From Clavaria fumosa (taxonomy: Eukaryota; Basidiomycota; Agaricomycetes; Agaricales; Clavariaceae): 64,000 nt of DNA. Under the pieces are notes generated by a model. That model ran no database searches and was not told the DNA's origin. It saw only the letters and a list, made by a program, of their open reading frames with translations. The stretch spans positions 2,294,001 to 2,358,000 of the forward strand of contig OX637805.1 in assembly GCA_951802425.1 (NCBI GenBank), written 5' to 3'. Below, in pieces: positions 1-10,378 of this stretch. The translations under genes and the position numbers were made by a program. Numbering within the stretch: the first letter of the stretch is position 1; every line of letters starts with the position of its first letter.

Positions 1-477
1 AGGCATGTATTCTTGCCATATATGTATTTACTATTTTTATCTCCTTCTCAGTTCGAGTTTTTGAGAGAATGTGCCAGAATGTGCCAAAATGAGTCAGGCA
101 GAGTCACATTCCTCATTTGGACCTCCCTAAATTAGTCAAGGCTGTTTTGAAGTGACTCAGAGGAGGCTGTGCATTGGCCTGATACAGTAAATTTATTAAT
201 AGGCACTCCCAATGAGTGTGTGGGCCTCTGAGTCAGTTTTGAAAGACAGTTCAAAACTGAAGGTTTGATTTTAAAGTTCAAACCCTGCTATAACCTTTCT
301 AATTAGGCAATTTTGTCACTCTGCTTGCTCTCTGGCCACCTGGCCATCCCTAAAAGGCATTTTGGCTCTAGAGGGCTTTGCCCTTGGGGATAAACAATTA
401 TCTAAGCACTCCTGCTTAAGTAATAATTTCTAGATGGTTCCCCTGTGAAACTCATCCCCCTTTAGGATGGATGGATG
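1..477. other. Intergenic DNA, no gene seen
   Basis: AT-rich sequence with no reading frame longer than background and no recognisable motif. It ends at the target-site duplication of the MITE that follows. Confidence 0.5.
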
Positions 478-485
478 ACCAAGAC

Positions 486-694
486 TAGTGTTGCCACAGT
501 TCAGTTAATTTCAGTTAACCAAACTCAAACTGATGCTTTTAAAACTTCAATAAATTCTGTCAAGTTCTGGAAATATTTCAGGAGATTTCTACACATATTT
601 TAAACCTACTCTAATTTTTCTGCAATTTTACAGATTTTATTTGAGATCAGTTTGAGATTGGTTAACTGAAATTAACTGAACCATGGCAACACTA
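486..694. mobile_element. hAT-type MITE, family 1
   Basis: A 209-bp non-coding element with terminal inverted repeats. The left end reads TAGTGTTGCCACAGTTCAGT and the right end is its near-complement (ending TGGCAACACTA). The inverted repeat continues inward through AATTTCAGTTAACCAA for about 50 bp. It is flanked by a perfect 8-bp direct repeat ACCAAGAC (478-485 and 695-702). Eight-base duplications and TAG-starting ends are the hallmark of hAT transposons. There is no transposase, so the element was presumably mobilised in trans. Confidence 0.85.
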
Positions 695-702
695 ACCAAG
701 AC

Positions 703-1972
703 TTTGGATGACTGTCCCAACTGGGCAGGTACAGCACTTTGACTGTCAACAAGTTTCACCAAACTGTGAATAACTCCATGAGCTCTCAACCAATCCTCAT
801 GAAACTTTGCACATAGGTAGAGATAAAATATAGCTATAGCTTGATACTATATGCAGAATTGTTGAGTAGGAACTTGGCATGCTATAACAGTTCGCATTTT
901 TGATGCAATATTTACAATAATTCCCTTTGTAAATATCTCAGCCAGTTCCTATTGCTTTCCCATGAAACTTTGTAGACATATAGACAATAACTGTAGGCAT
1001 ACACCTATATGCTACATGGTACAATAGAACAGTCTCATAGGTGGATATAATGATTTGACTATAAGGATGCTACATGCAATGTCTCCACTTTGAGGGGCAT
1101 ACATACTGAAATGCTGAAAGTATAAACATGACATCCTTACAATATATCCTTCATATGCCTATGCAATTATGCAATGAGATGTGCATAATTAACTGTAATG
1201 TTTGCATATTTACTCTTATTCACAATAAGAGTAAGGAATTATCCTGTCAATGGGACTTGTCAGAGATTACCTAGAACCACGGAATCACTCTGGTGACATA
1301 AGAGTGATCCTAGAGGCAATACAGAGGAGTGTGGTAGGTGATATGCTTTGCCACTGAGACACTATTGTTAGTGCTCATCTTAGAGTACTAATAGAACTTG
1401 CAGGATTTCACTGTGATCCAATCCTTGAGCTGTGACACATGCATTGTCCATTTTAATTTGTACACCACAGACAAGTCACTGATGTACCAATGCACTGATG
1501 GCCACAAGCAGGTCCTCTCAGCTCCAAAGGACAAATATTTCTGAGAGATGGAAAGGATGTTTGGCACACTGCGATGTGCCTCCACCACAGACCCTCCTGT
1601 GGAGGGTCATGTTATGCCTCTCATGCTCAAATGTGATGTTCTCGACCAGTGCATTGCCATTGTCCTCCTTGACAAGGGTATCCCACAATGACCTAAAGGG
1701 CAATGTAAATGCTATGACCACTTGCCACCTGTAAATGGACTACTTGGCATGAATGGCAAGCTGAACCACTGCATCAATGCCAGCTTCCACATCCTCCCCT
1801 GCTGAAGCGGGCAGCACATGCACTGGCTTCGGGAGCATCACAAACATGCTGGATGGCCGTCTCTGCACCACCAGCATCCAGCCTGTCTGTGCGCCTGCCT
1901 GTCTGTGTGCCTGCCTGTCAGTGCACCTGCCTGTCCATGTGCCTACTCCAGCAACTCTTGACATGAGAACAC
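703..1972. other. Intergenic DNA with short spurious frames
   Basis: No gene is recognised. Frames at 1388-1740 overlap on both strands and match nothing I know. 1880-1950 holds a short CTGCCTGTCNGTG-like tandem repeat. Part of this stretch may be the eroded 5' end of the adaptin relic, but I cannot read it. Confidence 0.4.
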
Positions 1973-2268
1973 ATGTGTGGCTATGCTAAGATGCAGCCAG
2001 AGCTTGTCATCCTTGCTGTGAACACATCCATCAAGGACACTGCCAATCCTAACCTGCTAGTGCATGCCCTCACGATCTGCACCATGGGCTGTCTCCACAT
2101 GGAGAAGATCATTGACAAGTGCTATAAGTGGGGCTGCATTGCAGTGCTCAACACCCTTGCCCACTACGAGACACAGGATGAAAAGAAAAGCAAGCACATA
2201 TGTGAGCGCATTGTGCCCCAGTTTCAACATGTCAATGGCAGTGTCATCCTCATGGCCATGCAGGCAAA
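1973..2268 (+). pseudogene. AP-1 complex beta-adaptin, N-terminal fragment (relic)
   Basis: The frame reads PELVILAVNTSIKDTANPN, then TMGCLHMEKIIDK, then WGCIAVLNTLAHYETQDEKK and ICERIVPQFQHVNGSVILMAM. These are the conserved HEAT/ARM-repeat motifs of the beta subunit of the clathrin adaptor AP-1, which sorts cargo at the trans-Golgi and endosomes. About 110 residues expected between the second and third motifs are missing, so the copy is internally deleted. The reading stops where the inverted-repeat element begins (about 2269). Later parts of the same gene lie at 13569-13735 (inverted) and 14615-15960. The extreme N-terminus is not recognisable. Family assignment is from known adaptin sequence; the deletion and split are read directly. 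Confidence 0.75.
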
Positions 2269-3490
2269 ACACCCCTTGATTTGGGTGATATTAGACTGGG
2301 GGATATTGAGTGATACAATACACCCCATTAATTTGAGTGATATTAAACTGAAGGATATTGAGTGATTAAACTGGAGGACTTTGAGTGATACAATACACCC
2401 CTCAATTTAAGTGATCCTAAACTGGAGGATATTGAGTGATACACCTCAATTTGAGTGACATTAAGCCACAAAATCTTATTGTCTACATGGGGACTGTAGT
2501 GTAATGGGTAACACAGCAGTTATGGGTTGAGTCCAATTCCATGAGCACTTGGGTTCAACTCTCACTGAGTGCATAATTTACAGGCTAAAAAAAATACTTG
2601 GAGATATAGTTAAAATCACTGAAACCATATAGAAGCCACCTAAAATATCAAGTTAAAATGTGCTTGATAGCAGTGACATTCACCTGGAGAGCAACAGGTG
2701 AATTTGGTCATATATGTGCCAAAAATAACCCATTTCATTTGCCTGATTATCAACCAATACAGTTTCAAGACATCATCAACAAATTAATTTTGTTTAATTT
2801 CTTGAGGTGAAAGATAGTGAAAAACACCTAAGATTATGGCTAAGATGACCCAAAAACTAACATGAAATTCACCTATTAGACCAGCTTAAAAGGCACTTGT
2901 GATAATAGAGTGAAATTCACCTATCATAGATCAGTTCAAAATACACTTGTATTGTAGTATTATTCACCCAAAGAACAGCAGGTGAATTCAGTCATATATG
3001 TGGTGAAAATCACCCAAAATCACCCATTGATCTACCCAATGAAGGCCTGATTATCAACTAGTCCTGGTGATTTTCACTTGGGAAACCATTGCTATTCACC
3101 ACATTTCAGGGTTATTTTTGTGGTGATTTTCACCCAGCCTGGGGCCTACAGTGCAACCCCTAATCCATCATGCATCACTTGCTCCACCCTGCTACACCTG
3201 ACCTGCTCTCTGCTTTCCCACCACTCCCTGCCCTGTGGCAGGGCAGTGGATGGCAGAGGTGGTGATGCATGACCAATAAGGGAGTGATGCATGATGAGCA
3301 GAGGTGGCAGGGTGGAAGCAGGCTGCATCACTAATAAGGCTAATAAGGCAAGGAGTGATGCATTCACCAATCAGGCAGTGATGCATGAGGTGATGCATCA
3401 CTCTGTCTGAGTCTGTCACCATCATAGATGCATAACAGACTTGTTGGTAATTAGCACTATGTATTGCATTACATTACTTGCATCTAGTGG
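2269..3490 (+). repeat. Left arm of a 1.2-kb inverted repeat
   Basis: This arm is nearly identical in reverse complement to 6155-7382. From outside to inside it holds three to four ~51-bp repeats (consensus around GATATTGAGTGATACAATACACCCC), a tRNA-like block (2489-2572), many GGTGAA/TTCACC motifs, and a section rich in GTGATGCATCAC. It joins adaptin coding sequence directly at its left end. Long inverted arms with subterminal repeats suggest a non-autonomous DNA transposon or foldback element. No transposase is present. Confidence 0.8.
2489..2572 (+). repeat. tRNA-derived (SINE-like) block inside the inverted-repeat arm
   Basis: It contains a box A-like TAGTGTAATGGGTAACAC and a box B-like GGGTTCAACTC about 50 bp apart, with an A-rich run shortly after (2586-2594). 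The acceptor and anticodon stems do not fold properly, so this is not a working tRNA. The mirror copy lies at about 7080-7165, and related copies lie at about 33350-33435 and 34566-34650. Confidence 0.6.
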
Positions 3491-4836
3491 GCCATGAAGG
3501 TGCATTGCTGTCACTTTTTCTTGTTTCCATGGTGTCTTGCTTATCATTCCAGGCATCTCACAGTCAGTACCTGCTCATGTCCACTTGCCCTGCTGCCTGA
3601 CCTGCTTGCTCCTGCCCTGCCACCCCTGACCTGCTCTTTACCAACCTGTTCCTCCACCCTGCTGCTATCCTGCTGCTACCAACAGCCCAACTCCCTGCCA
3701 CCAGTCTGTGACTGCTTGGGCTGTTGCCACTGCCACTTCCACATGCTGTTGCTGGTTGTCACATGCAAAATTCACAGCAGCCAGAGTATATGTATGCCCC
3801 ACTGACAGAAAAGCAGTCTCACATGTCTGGTCTGAGTATATTATAAATTCTGAGAAAATTTGTGAAAGATTTTAATTCACATGCCCAAAGTTTCTATGGC
3901 AAATTAACTACACAAAATGGTGTATAAAATGTGTGATGAACCATTGTATCAGCTGATACTTTCTCAGTTGAAATTCACAGCCACAGTATTTGTCCTACTG
4001 ACAGAAAAACTGTCTCTGTGTCCTGGTCTGAGTACAGTAAATTCTGAAAATAATTGTGAAGGATTGAGTTCACATGCCTGACATTCCTATGTCAATTTTA
4101 CAACATAGAATGCTTTCTAAGAAGTGTGATGACCCTTGAATCAGTTTCTCAGCCAAACAACTGAGCCACCATTCTCATGTTGGCAATGGTGTGTCATTAT
4201 CCCATCCCCTTCTCCCCTTTGATAATCAGTGTCAATGATGATGACAGCCACAGCCACAGCTACAGCAGCCATCAATAACAACAACAATCCAGTGACAACA
4301 ACCACAATGGTGTGGCAGCAGTGGCTACATCAGCAGCTGCAGTGGCCATCAGTAATGATGACAATGATGGCTGCAGCAGCTAGTGACAGTGATGATGGCA
4401 GCAGTGGCTAGCAATGACAATGATGGTGGCTGCAGCTGCAGCTCAGGCTGCTGTCAATAATGATGAGGACAATGGCTGTGGTGGCCAGTGTGAGCATGAT
4501 TACAGCAGCAGCTGTAGCTGCCATCAACAATGACAATGATGGCCATGGCAGTGGCTGCTGGGGCCAGTGGCAACAACAACAACAGTGATGGCTGCAGCTA
4601 CTGATGACAATGATGGCAATAGAGGCAGCAGTAGCAGCAGCAGCATACAGTGGCAATGGCCCAAGCCCCCAGCAGTGGTCACAGACCAATGATGGGGACT
4701 GGGGCCATTGGTGGCAGCAAGGCAGGGCAGGGAGCAGTGAGGAGGGGAGCAGCAAGGCAGGGAGCAGCAGCAGAGTGGGGAGCAGCAGGGCAGGGAGCAG
4801 GGAGCCACAGGGTGGGGGAGTGGTGAGGAGCAGGGA
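3491..4836. repeat. Spacer of inverted-repeat element: minisatellite and low-complexity DNA
   Basis: CCCTGCTGCC-type repeats (3580-3740) are followed by a block around CACAGCCACAGTATTTGTCC (3765-4160), then triplet-rich GATGACAATGATGG/GCAGCAG repeats and GGGAGCAGCAGGGCAG-type minisatellite to 4836. The same series recurs at 39910-41530, so it is a dispersed repeat block. The open frames here are by-products of the triplets. Confidence 0.6.
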
Positions 4837-4844
4837 GTGGCAGT

Positions 4845-5146
4845 TAGGGAATGGCAAGGATATGGATAAATCCGTATACATATGGGTATGAGTACGGATA
4901 CAGAAATCTATATCCATGGGCTTCAAAACAAGCCAAAGATCGCCCAAAACAGTCAAGAATTGACTGAGATAGAGTCAAAACACTGTTTTGAGCATATCTC
5001 AGTCAATTCCTAACCATTTTAGATGTTCTTGGTGTCATTTAATCAGAAATCCGTGGATAAATCCAAGGATTTTGTATCCATATCTGTGGCAAGTACGAGT
5101 ATGGATACAGAGAAATGTATCCACAGAGTATCCATGCCATTGCCTA
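4845..5146. mobile_element. hAT-type MITE, family 2, copy 1
   Basis: A 302-bp element with ends TAGGGAATGGCAAGGATA / TATCCATGCCATTGCCTA (inverted, two mismatches). It is flanked by a perfect 8-bp duplication GTGGCAGT (4837-4844 and 5147-5154). The interior is rich in GGATAC/GTATCC blocks and has no coding capacity. A second copy lies at 5574-5879. Confidence 0.85.
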
Positions 5147-5154
5147 GTGGCAGT

Positions 5155-5400
5155 GGCAGCAGCATCATGGTGATGCATGACAGATTGGGGTTGGTGTGGC
5201 AGCAGGGCAGGGAGCAGCAGCAGGGTGGGAGCAGGCCACATCACTAATAAGGCAAGGAGTGATGCATTCACCAATCAGGCAGTGATGCATGAGGTGATGC
5301 ATCACTCTGTCTGAGTCTGTCACCATCATAGATGCATAACAGACTTGTTGGTAATTAGCACTATCTATTGCATTAAAACACCTCCATGGCCTGTGCAAGG
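5155..5400 (+). repeat. Partial third copy of the inverted-repeat arm
   Basis: 5160-5385 repeats the inner part of the left arm (about 3160-3470), including the GTGATGCAT-rich stretch and TAACAGACTTGTTGGTAATT, in direct orientation. It lies between the two family-2 MITEs. Confidence 0.65.
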
Positions 5401-5573
5401 AACACTATGAGTTGAGTATCTCAGTCTAAAAGTCATTAATCAGGTCAGGTCCAGACTCACATGTAGCAACAATATTGGTCACAAGGGCAAGGATGTAAAA
5501 AGAGTTGGTAAGCCTCCCTGACAACAAGTTGAATAGGATCTGTAGTGGAATAATGTGCCCCTCGAATTGCAGG

Positions 5574-5879
5574 TAGGGAATAGCAAGGATATGGATAAAT
5601 CCGTATCTGTGGGTATCCATATCCATATGGGTATGGGTATGGATACAGAAATCTATATCTGTGGGCTTCAAAACAAGCCAAAGGTCATCCAAAACAGCCA
5701 AGAATTGACTGAGATACAGTCAAAACACTGTTTTGAGCATATCTCAGTCAATTCTTAACCATTTTAGATGTTCTTGGTGTCATTTAATCAGACATCCATG
5801 GATTTTGTATCCATATCTGTGGTGAGTACAAGTACAGATACAGAGAAATGTATCCACAGAGTATCTGTGCCATTACCTA
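5574..5879. mobile_element. hAT-type MITE, family 2, copy 2
   Basis: A 306-bp sibling of the element at 4845, starting TAGGGAATAGCAAGGATA and ending GTGCCATTACCTA. It is flanked by its own perfect 8-bp duplication ATTGCAGG (5566-5573 and 5880-5887). Two copies with different duplications show that the family transposed. Confidence 0.85.
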
Positions 5880-5887
5880 ATTGCAGG

Positions 5888-6154
5888 TGCAGAACACATA
5901 TGGAACTGATAAAGCAGCCTACAGAACAAGGACTAGGTCAGTAACAGGTGTCATGGGAAGCAGCCCCTCCTTGCCTATAGTTGCCATCCACAAAAGAATG
6001 GGCAGGAGGACAATGTATGGCATTTCATCCCACACCAGGTAACAGTGGTATATCTGTTCAAGGTCACAAACTATTTGAAATGCATGGGGAGGAAACCCAT
6101 GATGACAGCATTGCTGATAATGGTCTGGCTCACATAAATAACATACAAGGCTAA
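5888..6154. other. Remainder of spacer, no gene seen
   Basis: Unique-looking sequence between the second MITE and the right arm. No convincing frame or motif. Confidence 0.4.
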
Positions 6155-7382
6155 CCACTAGATGCAAGTAATGTAATGCAATACATAGTGCTAATTACCA
6201 ACAAGTCTGTTATGCATCTATGATGGTGACAGACTCAGACAGAGTGATGCATCACCTCATGCATCACTGCCTGATTGGTGAATGCATCACTCCTTGCCTT
6301 ATTAGCCTTATTAGTGATGCAGCCTGCTTCCACCCTGCCACCTCTGCTCATCATGCATCACTCCCTTATTGGTCATGCATCACCACCTCTGCCATCCACT
6401 GCCCTGCCACAGGGCAGGGAGTGGTGGGAAAGCAGAGAGCAGGTCAGGTGTAGCAGGGTGGAGCAAGTGATGCATGATGGATTAGGGGTTGCACTGTAGG
6501 CCCCAGGCTGGGTGAAAATCACCACAAAAATAACCCTGAAATGTGGTGAATAGCAATGGTTTCCCAAGTGAAAATCACCAGGACTAGTTGATAATCAGGC
6601 CTTCATTGGGTAGATCAATGGGTGATTTTGGGTGATTTTCACCACATATATGACTGAATTCACCTGCTGTTCTTTGGGTGAATAATACTACAATACAAGT
6701 GTATTTTGAACTGATCTATGATAGGTGAATTTCACTCTATTATCACAAGTGCCTTTTAAGCTGGTCTAATAGGTGAATTTCATGTTAGTTTTTGGGTCAT
6801 CTTAGCCATAATCTTAGGTGTTTTTCACTATCTTTCACCTCAAGAAATTAAACAAAATTAATTTGTTGATGATGTCTTGAAACTGTATTGGTTGATAATC
6901 AGGCAAATGAAATGGGTTATTTTTGGCACATATATGACCAAATTCACCTGTTGCTCTCCAGGTGAATGTCACTGCTATCAAGCACATTTTAACTTGATAT
7001 TTTAGGTGGCTTCTATATGGTTTCAGTGATTTTAACTATATCTCCAAGTATTTTTTTTAGCCTGTAAATTATGCACTCAGTGAGAGTTGAACCCAAGTGC
7101 TCATGGAATTGGACTCAACCCATAACTGCTGTGTTACCCATTACACTACAGTCCCCATGTAGACAATAAGATTTTGTGGCTTAATGTCACTCAAATTGAG
7201 AGGTGTATCACTCAATATCCTCCAGTTTAGGATCACTTAAATTGAGGGGTGTATTGTATCACTCAAAGTCCTCCAGTTTAATCACTCAATATCCTTCAGT
7301 TTAATATCACTCAAATTAATGGGGTGTATTGTATCACTCAATATCCTTCAGTTTAATATCACCCCAATCAAGGGGGTGTTTG
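6155..7382 (-). repeat. Right arm of the 1.2-kb inverted repeat
   Basis: Reverse complement of 2269-3490 with few differences. It includes the mirror tRNA-like block (about 7080-7165) and the ~51-bp subterminal repeats at its outer end. Confidence 0.8.
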
Positions 7383-7657
7383 TATCACTCAATATCCTCC
7401 AGTTTAATATCACCTAAATCAAGGAGGTGTATTGTATCACTCAATATCCTCCAGTCTAATATCACCCAAATCAAAGGGTGTTTTGTATCACTCAATATCC
7501 TCCAGCTTCATATCACCCAAATCAAGGGGGTGTTTTCTATCACTCAATATCCTCCAGCTTAATATCACTCAATATCCTTCAGTTTAATCACTCAATATCC
7601 TCCAGCTTAATATCACTCAAATTGAGAGGTGTTTTGTATCACTCAATACCCTCCAGC
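7180..7657. repeat. Array of ~51-bp subterminal repeats
   Basis: About eight imperfect tandem units around TATCACTCAATATCCTCCAG followed by TTTAATATCACTCAAAT and a GGGTGT block. The units give rise to the repetitive frames in this interval (HSISSSLIS-like), which I do not regard as genes. The same unit occurs at 2280-2460, 33170-33330 and 34670-35090. The array is interrupted at 7657 by insertion of gypsy element A (TSD CCAGC at 7653-7657). Confidence 0.75.
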
Positions 7658-7923
7658 TGTTAGGATCCATTACATAAGCGAATGTTTGGAGTACATCATG
7701 TGACCAGTCACATGACTCAGAGCAGTGAAATGTCATGTGACTCAGGCCTAAAAGTAAGTCATGTGACCTGTCATGTGATGGTCCATGTGTGGGAATATCG
7801 GCATGTCCCGAAGCACTCACTATATATACTATGTACCTTTCACTCTTGTATTCTTTTCCCCTCATGCTTGAATTGTTATGTAGATACTGGTACTAAGTGT
7901 AAACTGGAATTAAGTCTGATACA
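7658..7923 (+). mobile_element. Element A: 5' LTR of a Ty3/gypsy retrotransposon
   Basis: A 266-bp LTR with TGTTAGGATCC at its start and TCTGATACA at its end. It contains at least five CATGTGAC/GTCACATGAC-type motifs in the first half, a TATATATA box at 7821-7828, and then the inferred transcript start near 7864. The 3' partner is split by an inversion: 13337-13500 plus 14126-14221 in reverse. The target duplication CCAGC flanks the element (7653-7657, and as GCTGG at 14121-14125). Confidence 0.9.
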
Positions 7924-7933
7924 ATTCAAGCAT
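7864..7933 (+). promoter_or_regulatory. Self-priming signature: LTR transcript start and complementary primer site
   Basis: Immediately after the LTR, 7924-7933 reads ATTCAAGCAT. This is the exact reverse complement of ATGCTTGAAT at 7864-7873 inside the LTR, about 43 bp downstream of the TATA box. In Tf1/sushi-type elements the first bases of the RNA fold back and prime minus-strand synthesis. No tRNA-matching primer site is seen here. Confidence 0.75.
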
Positions 7934-8164
7934 CACCACCCTGTCCTAACCTGGTCCTGTCCCCCATACCTGGCCAGCCTAGGACCCTGCTCAAACTGTT
8001 GCTGAGTCAGCACAGCTCAGCCCCTTCATCCTCTTTTCTTTCCCTTGCCGTAGGGTGTAACAGACCCACAAGAGAACCAACCTGGAGTGTAGGATACACG
8101 ATACCAGTAAGCAAAACTGGATACAGACAGTGACCAGACAGAATTGTCTACATCGACTGCCAAT

Positions 8165-9629
8165 ATGAATGAGAACACACGCTACCTGCAAAGAGTAGAA
8201 CACCTGATAATAACAGAGAGACAGGGAGGATTGATGTTTGCAGAGTGGAGAACCCTCAGTAGACAGCATACCCTGAGGCAGCAACTAGAGTTTGCCTTGC
8301 CAGAGATCACCAAAGCCGCACGGACCAACCGGGTGCCACACCCGAGCCTCGAGGACATCAAGGCTTACATAAACAGCCAAAACGAGTCGCCACCCTGGCA
8401 GCACGTTTCCGTGGAGGTCCAAACCTCCCTCTCACTCATCTGAGTCGAAGAGCTCCTCATCCACAAGCAGTGACCCCTCACCACTGACAGGCGAACTCGT
8501 ACCACCCAGGTTAACTATCGACCCCCCTGTTGACTTCAGGGAGCTCGATCGGCGGCTCGCACAGCCACCACCACTAACACCGCCACCACGACCACCATCC
8601 CATCCAGCAACCCCCGAGAATCCCTTACTGCCACCCTTGCCCAAAACAGCAATGGCCAATGCACCTGCCCCCACAGCAGCCCAAGCCCTGAGGCTGGACC
8701 TAGCAGTGGAGCCATTTGACAGTTCCAAAAAGAACTTCAAGACCTTCCTGAGGTCTCTGAGACTGCTGTTCCTAGCAAATGGCCACCTCTATGCCATGGA
8801 CTTGGCAAAACTCCTCTTCACCTTGTCAAAGATTACTGGAGATGGCTTTGCCACAGAGTGGGCAAACATGAAATTGGAGGAAATTTTGGAGACTGGACAG
8901 GTTGGGACCTGGGTCCAGTTCGTCGAAGAACTAAAACAAGCCTTTGATGACCCCAATGACCGAGCCAGTGCACTGGCCAACATCCAGAAGTTGAAGCAAG
9001 GATCAGGAACAGCACCTGAATACTTTGCCAAGTTCGAGACGATGATGTGCCAAGCAGAACTGGAGCCTGAAGGGGACTCAGAAGTCCTCATTCATTGGCT
9101 GGAGATAGGCCTTATGAGGAGGATTGTGGGAAGAATTTATGGTGTCAACCTGATGCCAACGACTTATGGCGAATGGAAGGCTCTGGCCCAACAGCTGGAT
9201 GCCCAGCAGAGGTGATTCGATAGCATCGTCTCAGAGCAGAATAATATGCATCCCATTCCCACTGGCCCCACCCAGCTGCTCCCCCCCAGCAGCAGCAACA
9301 ATGATTCCCGGCTGCTCGGCAGCCTACACTGCTACCCCCTGACCCATGAATGTGGCCCAGCCACTGGTCCGAACCCCTGCCCCCATGATCATGCAGCATC
9401 CGGCTGGTGCTGGAGACGCCATGGTTGTGGACCGTGCATGAGTCCCAGGAGCGGCTCGCACATGCTTCCGATGTGGACAGGCTGGCCACATTGCGAGGCA
9501 GTGCTCTGTCCCAGACACCCATCCACAAGTCCTGAGGCCACAGGTTTGCACTGTGGAAAGTCACATGAAAGACATGGAAGAATACGAAAACAAGCTCGCT
9601 CTCCTGTGGGACAGACTTGCGCTATATGA
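8165..9629 (+). pseudogene. Element A gag (capsid and zinc knuckle), broken
   Basis: The frame opens at ATG 8165 (MNENTRYLQRVEHL) and runs to a stop at 8443. A second frame, 8637-9215, holds the capsid-like region of Ty3/gypsy Gag (LDLAVEPFDSSKKNFKTFL, FAKFETMMCQAELEPEGDS). A zinc knuckle C-x2-C-x4-H-x4-C (CFRCGQAGHIARQC) is encoded at 9463-9504 in yet another frame. Gag forms the virus-like particle that packages the element RNA. The frame changes and the stops at 8443 and 9215 mean this copy cannot make an intact Gag. Homologous capsid sequence is found in element B (30118-30714, minus). Confidence 0.75.
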
Positions 9630-9724
9630 GTGAGAACAGGCTCTGGTAGCCCAAGAAAGACAGCAGCAGAGGATGGACAGAGGATGGATGCTCCCAAGCC
9701 AGAACAGAGTTTTGGAGAAGAGAT

Positions 9725-10300
9725 GTGAACGGTCCCAACTCACATCTCAAAAACACGCATCATGTTGCCCCCACCCCTGTAACCATAGCAGATATACCCA
9801 AGAAATATATCATTCTGCAACAGAGACATGCCTGGAGCAACATGAGTAAGAGAGACGAGAGGGAAGAAGCAAAGCCAGTTATGGCAATGCCAATAAAAGT
9901 AGAAGTGCCAAAAAACAAAGAAAACAAAAGAGAAAAAAGAGAATTAGTGATCAAAATGCTCTTTGAAACGATGGATACTGGCGAGTGGAGAGAAGCCAAG
10001 GCTCTGGTGGACTCTGGCAGCACGAACTGCTTGATGGATCTGATGTGGGCAAAAATGTTAGGACTGAACTTGGTCCCTCTGCCCAATCCAATTAACATGT
10101 ACAATGTTGATGGAACTGTGAACCAAGAAGGGAAAATTAAATTTGGTATCAGCCTCCTAGTCACAGTCAGAGAACACCAGAGTCAAGTAGGGTTTTTACT
10201 AGGAAAATTACGGACATATAAGATTATCCTTGGGCATGACTGGCTGCGCAAACACAATCCTAACATCGATTGGACTGTAGGAAGACTGGAGCTAAACTGA
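9725..10300 (+). pseudogene. Element A retropepsin-type protease region
   Basis: The frame includes EAKALVDSGSTNCLMDLMW, where DSG is the aspartyl-protease active-site triad, and then ILGHDWLRKHNPNIDW, the conserved C-terminal protease motif of Ty3/gypsy Pol. The protease would cut Gag-Pol inside the particle. The segment is open but isolated from gag and reverse transcriptase by stops, so it is part of a dead pol gene. Confidence 0.8.
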
Positions 10301-10378
10301 TGTCCCAAAGAGTGTTTCCCATACCCAGGAACAGGGGCCGAAGACTGGTACTCAAAAAACCCTAAAAACAGTACTTGA

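Noticed and set aside
2489..2572. Functional tRNA gene
   Set aside because: Boxes A and B are present, but the acceptor and anticodon stems do not pair, and copies are mirrored in palindrome arms.
4229..4956. Several open frames on both strands in the 4.2-5.0 kb spacer
   Set aside because: They are built from triplet repeats (GAT, GCA, CAG) and change identity with frame. No protein-like conservation.
7329..7663. Repetitive frames with HSISSSLIS-like periodicity
   Set aside because: A direct consequence of the ~51-bp DNA repeat being a multiple of three. The same DNA occurs in non-coding arms.
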